From assembly GCF_013870525.1 (NCBI RefSeq), contig NZ_JACBXD010000015.1:1-64000 (forward strand): DNA of 64,000 bases. The letters run 5' to 3'. Position numbers and translations under genes: made by a program. Below are positions 61,052 to 64,000 of this stretch, piece after piece (the stretch's first letter is position 1; every line of letters begins with the position of its first letter). The notes beneath the pieces were generated by a model that was not told the DNA's origin, made no database searches, and saw only the letters and a program-made list of their open reading frames with translations. Source of the DNA: Amycolatopsis pittospori. Lineage in GTDB: Bacteria > Actinomycetota > Actinomycetes > Mycobacteriales > Pseudonocardiaceae.

Positions 61052-62146
61052 ATGAACCCGATCCCCACGCCGTCGTCGCCACCGCCGGACGTCCTGCGCT
61101 GTGCGTACATGGAACTCGTCGTCACCGACCTGGCACGCTCGCGCGCGTTCTACGCCGACGTCCTCGGCCTGACGGTCACCGAAGAGGACGAGACCACGAT
61201 CAGCCTCCGCACGATCGACGAGTTCATCCACCACAACCTCGTGCTGCGCCAGGGTCCGGTGGCCGCGGTCGCGGCGTTCTCCTACCGGGTGCGCTCGCCG
61301 GAGGACCTCGACAAGGCCGTCGCGTTCTACACGGAACTGGGCTGCCGCGTCGAGCGTCGCGAGGACGGCTTCACCAAGGGCATCGGCGATTCGGTGCGCG
61401 TGCAGGATCCGCTCGGCTTCCCGATCGAGTTCTTCCACGACGTCCAGCACGTCGAGCGGCTCGGCTGGCGCTACGACCTGCACCTTCCCGGCGCGCTGGT
61501 CCGGCTCGACCACTTCAACCAGGTCACCCCGGACGTACCCCGCGCGGTGAAGCACATGGAAGACCTCAACTTCCGGGTCACCGAAGACATCCAGGACGAC
61601 CAGGGCACGACCTACGCGGCCTGGATGCGGCGCAAGCCGACCGTGCACGACACCGCGATGACCGGCGGCGACGGACCGCGGATGCACCACGTCGCGTTCG
61701 CCACCCATGAGAAGCACAACATCCTGTCCATTTGCGACAAACTCGGTTCGCTGCGGATGTCCGACCACATCGAACGCGGTCCCGGCAGACACGGCGTCTC
61801 GAACGCCTTCTACCTCTACCTGCGCGACCCCGACGGGCACCGCGTCGAGATCTACACGCAGGACTACTACACCGGCGACCCGGACAACCCCGTCGTCACC
61901 TGGGACGTGCACGACAACCAGCGCCGCGACTGGTGGGGCACGCCGGTCGTCCCGTCCTGGTACACCGACGCGTCTCTGGTGCTCGACCTCGACGGGAAAC
62001 CGCAGCCGGTGGTCGCCAGGACCGACGACAGCGAACTCGAGGTCACCATCGGCGCCGACGGTTTCTCCTACACCCGCAAGGGCGACGAGGCCGAGGAACT
62101 GCCGGCATGGAAACAAGGCGAGTACAAACTCGGCAACCAGCTCTGA
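61052..62146 (+). CDS. hpaD: 3,4-dihydroxyphenylacetate 2,3-dioxygenase (VOC-type extradiol)
   Basis: A 364-residue ring-cleaving dioxygenase of the type I extradiol (vicinal oxygen chelate) class, as in Arthrobacter MndD and Brevibacterium HPCD. Metal ligands fit H154 (VRLDHFNQ), H213 (RMHHVAF) and E266 (HRVEIYTQ), one residue offset from those reported for the Arthrobacter/Brevibacterium enzymes. The C-terminal lid (WGTPVVPSWYTDASLVLDLDG) is also typical. Metal (Fe or Mn) cannot be told from sequence. Confidence 0.94.
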   Translation: MNPIPTPSSPPPDVLRCAYMELVVTDLARSRAFYADVLGLTVTEEDETTISLRTIDEFIHHNLVLRQGPVAAVAAFSYRVRSPEDLDKAVAFYTELGCRVERREDGFTKGIGDSVRVQDPLGFPIEFFHDVQHVERLGWRYDLHLPGALVRLDHFNQVTPDVPRAVKHMEDLNFRVTEDIQDDQGTTYAAWMRRKPTVHDTAMTGGDGPRMHHVAFATHEKHNILSICDKLGSLRMSDHIERGPGRHGVSNAFYLYLRDPDGHRVEIYTQDYYTGDPDNPVVTWDVHDNQRRDWWGTPVVPSWYTDASLVLDLDGKPQPVVARTDDSELEVTIGADGFSYTRKGDEAEELPAWKQGEYKLGNQL

Positions 62147-62155
62147 GGCGGGGAA

Positions 62156-62941
62156 ATGCTCGATCAGGAAACGATCACCGCGATCGCCGACGAACTCGCG
62201 GCCGCCGAGACGGCCCGCGAGACGATTCCGCTGCTGACGGCGCGCTATCCGGACATGACCGTCGAGGACTCTTACGCCGTGCAGAACGAGTGGCGGCGCC
62301 GGGGTATCGCGGCGGGACGCCGGCCGGTCGGCCGTAAGATCGGCCTCACCTCGAAGGTGATGCAGGCGGCCACCGGGATCACGGAACCGGACTACGGCGC
62401 CATCTTCGCGGACATGGTCTTCGAGAACGGCTCGGTGATCGAGCACAGCCGGTTCTCGAACGTGCGCATCGAGGTCGAACTGGCCTTCGTACTCCGGGAT
62501 TCCCTCGCCGGACCGGACACGACGGTGTTCGACGTGCTCCGCGCGACCGAGTACGTGGTGCCCGCCTTGGAGATCCTGTCCTCGCGCATCGAGATGGCGG
62601 GACGGACCATCGTGGACACGATCAGCGACAACGCGGCCATGGGCGGCATGGTCTACGGCGGCAACCCGGTCGCCGTGGACGCCGTCGACCTCCGCTGGGT
62701 CTCGGCGCTGTTGTACCGCAACGAGACCATCGAGGAATCCGGCGTCGCCGCCGCGGTGCTGAACCATCCCGCCAGCGGTGTCGCCTGGCTGGCGAACAAG
62801 CTGGCGCAGCACGGGGACAAGCTCGACGCGGGCGACATCGTGCTGGCCGGGTCGTTCACCCGGCCGATGTGGGTTCACCAGGGCGACACCGTGACCGCCG
62901 ACTACCGGGACCTGGGGGCGATCACATGCCGCTTCGTCTAG
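62156..62941 (+). CDS. hpaH: 2-oxo-hept-4-ene-1,7-dioate hydratase
   Basis: A 261-residue hydratase of the HpaH/MhpD family: [93 protein letters not shown] and [22 protein letters not shown]. It adds water to the dienoic diacid before aldol cleavage. It starts 9 bp after hpaD and overlaps hpaI by 16 bp. Confidence 0.93.
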   Translation: MLDQETITAIADELAAAETARETIPLLTARYPDMTVEDSYAVQNEWRRRGIAAGRRPVGRKIGLTSKVMQAATGITEPDYGAIFADMVFENGSVIEHSRFSNVRIEVELAFVLRDSLAGPDTTVFDVLRATEYVVPALEILSSRIEMAGRTIVDTISDNAAMGGMVYGGNPVAVDAVDLRWVSALLYRNETIEESGVAAAVLNHPASGVAWLANKLAQHGDKLDAGDIVLAGSFTRPMWVHQGDTVTADYRDLGAITCRFV

Positions 62942-63705
62942 CGCCGACGTTCCGGGAAGAGCTGGCCCAGTCCACCGGTCCGCGGATCGGCATGTGGGTC
63001 ACCTCGGGCAGCCCCGTCGTCGCGGAGATCTGCGCGGGCTCCGGGCTCGACTGGCTGCTCATCGACACCGAGCACTCACCCGTCGGGCTGGAAACGGTGC
63101 AGACTGTGCTGCAGACGATCGCCGCCTACCCGATCACGCCGCTGGTGCGCGCCCCGTCCGGCGACGCCGTCGCACTGAAGCAACTGCTCGACCTCGGCGC
63201 GCAGAACCTGCTCGTCCCCATGGTCGACAGCGCCGAGGAGGCGGAGGCCGTCGTCCGGGCGGTCCGCTATCCGCCGCGCGGCGTGCGCGGGGTCGGCAGC
63301 GCGCTCTCCCGGTCCGCGCGCTGGAACCGGGTCGAGGGCTATCTGCCGAACGCCGACGAGCACACGTCGCTGTTCGTCCAGATCGAGTCCACGGCCGGCG
63401 TCGGAGCGGCTTCCGGGATCGCCGCCGTCGACGGCGTCGACGGGGTGTTCGTCGGCCCGTCGGATCTCGCCGCTTCGATGGGACTGCTCGGACAACAGAC
63501 CCATCCCGACGTCACCGCGGCGGTCCTGAGCACCTTCGAGGCCGTCCGCGCGCAGGGGAAGCCGGTGGGCGTCAACGCTTTCGACCCCGCCCAGGCTCAG
63601 CGGTACCTCGACGCCGGCGCCTCGTTCGTGCTGGTCGGCGCCGACGTCACGCTGCTCGCCCAAGGTTCGGAGGCGCTCGCGCGGCGGCATCCCCGCGAAT
63701 CCTGA
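62926..63705 (+). CDS. hpaI: 4-hydroxy-2-oxoheptanedioate aldolase
   Basis: A 259-residue class II pyruvate aldolase of the HpcH/HpaI family: GMWVTSGSPVVAEICAGSGLDWLLIDTEHSPVGLETVQ, NLLVPMVDSAEEAEAVVRAVRYPPRGVRGVG, FVQIESTAGV with the metal-binding Glu and GVFVGPSDLAASMG. It cleaves the last pathway intermediate to pyruvate and succinate semialdehyde. It ends the operon; a hairpin terminator follows. Confidence 0.94.
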   Translation: MPLRLAPTFREELAQSTGPRIGMWVTSGSPVVAEICAGSGLDWLLIDTEHSPVGLETVQTVLQTIAAYPITPLVRAPSGDAVALKQLLDLGAQNLLVPMVDSAEEAEAVVRAVRYPPRGVRGVGSALSRSARWNRVEGYLPNADEHTSLFVQIESTAGVGAASGIAAVDGVDGVFVGPSDLAASMGLLGQQTHPDVTAAVLSTFEAVRAQGKPVGVNAFDPAQAQRYLDAGASFVLVGADVTLLAQGSEALARRHPRES

Positions 63706-63709
63706 CCGG

Positions 63710-63751
63710 GCGGTGGGTCGCCACGACCCCGCTGGCGTGGCGACCCACCGC
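63710..63751. terminator. 16-bp perfect hairpin after hpaI
   Basis: Arms 63710-63725 and 63736-63751 are fully complementary with a 10-nt loop. It lies between the hpaI stop and the stop of the convergent CBM2 gene, as in the other convergent pairs of this window. Confidence 0.75.
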
Positions 63752-63754
63752 GTC

Positions 63755-64000
63755 TCATCCTGTCGCGCAGGATGCCGTTCCGAGGGTGAACGCCGACGGC
63801 GACGGCGATGCCGGTCCAGTGGCCTGGAACCCGATCGAAACACTCGCGCCGGCGGCCAGCGAGGGCGCCCAGGAAGGCGCCGCCGCCGTCACCGCCGTCC
63901 CTTGCTGGACGACCGTCGCGTTCCACCCGCCGACCACCTGTACCCCGGGAGGTGCGGTCCAGGCTGCCGTCCAGTTCGCGACCGGGGCCGAACTCGTGTT
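63755..64000 (-). CDS. secreted protein with C-terminal CBM2 cellulose-binding domain (partial)
   Basis: Only the last 81 codons are in the window. They read NTSSAPVANWTAAWTAPPGV, then a GGWNATVVQQG stretch, then SWAPSLAAGASVSIGFQATG, ending in GTASC. This is the second half of a family 2 carbohydrate-binding module with its tryptophans and C-terminal cysteine. The N-terminal, probably catalytic, part lies beyond the right edge. A second CBM2 protein beside the GH6 enzyme of this window supports a cellulose-degrading lifestyle. Confidence 0.85.
   Translation of the reverse strand, partial: NTSSAPVANWTAAWTAPPGVQVVGGWNATVVQQGTAVTAAAPSWAPSLAAGASVSIGFQATGPASPSPSAFTLGTASCATG

Overview
The window is high-GC actinomycete chromosome. 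GTG and TTG starts are common, many genes overlap by 1-4 bp, and the families present (SARP regulators, streptogrisin-type proteases, mycothiol-linked DinB-like enzymes, I36 inhibitors, CebR-type operators) fit a soil Pseudonocardiales organism. Amycolatopsis is my best guess, but this is inferred from gene style and not from a marker gene. I see no rRNA, tRNA, phage, insertion sequence or CRISPR array.

Layout. (1) 1-3.4 kb, minus strand: a tight operon with an 8-cysteine small peptide, a TlpA/MauD-like thioredoxin, an ABC exporter, an S26 signal peptidase and a MauE/DoxX-like membrane protein that runs off the left edge. A SARP regulator is divergent (3.6-5.4 kb). I read this as a candidate secretion and oxidation pathway for a disulfide-rich peptide. 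(2) 5.5-16.6 kb: cupin, RidA with HxlR, an HTH protein, a secreted S1 protease, a DinB-like protein, an MFS pump, an acyltransferase, a two-component system and a lipoprotein. (3) 16.7-26.3 kb: plant polysaccharide use. A GH6 cellobiohydrolase sits behind two CebR-type boxes, and a five-gene operon (two ABC permeases, solute-binding lipoprotein, GH51 arabinofuranosidase, GH35 beta-galactosidase) has a divergent LacI regulator and two matching operators. (4) 26.3-42 kb: SDR, MarR/MMPL and MFS genes, a P450-TetR-ferredoxin-reductase cassette ending in a P450 remnant, an MFS/ArsR pair, and an alkane hydroxylase operon (AlkB-rubredoxin fusion, ferredoxin, reductase, TetR). (5) 42-52 kb: secreted predicted beta-propeller proteins, an S33 peptidase, an orphan small peptide, a ZIP transporter, furA-katG, a HIT-family remnant and two tandem I36-like secreted proteins. 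(6) 52.8-63.7 kb: a 4-hydroxyphenylacetate (homoprotocatechuate) catabolic island: hpaBC, IclR, an MHS transporter, an FAH-RraA fusion, GntR, hpaE, hpaD, hpaH and hpaI. (7) The right edge holds the C-terminal CBM2 domain of another secreted protein.

Palindromes are a recurring theme. Most convergent gene pairs are separated by long, near-perfect hairpins without T-tracts. Two dispersed hairpin families recur: one containing GTCGTGAGTGG (2 copies) and one built from GTTGCGAAAG arms (3 copies). Several regulator genes lie beside clean palindromes that look like their operators.
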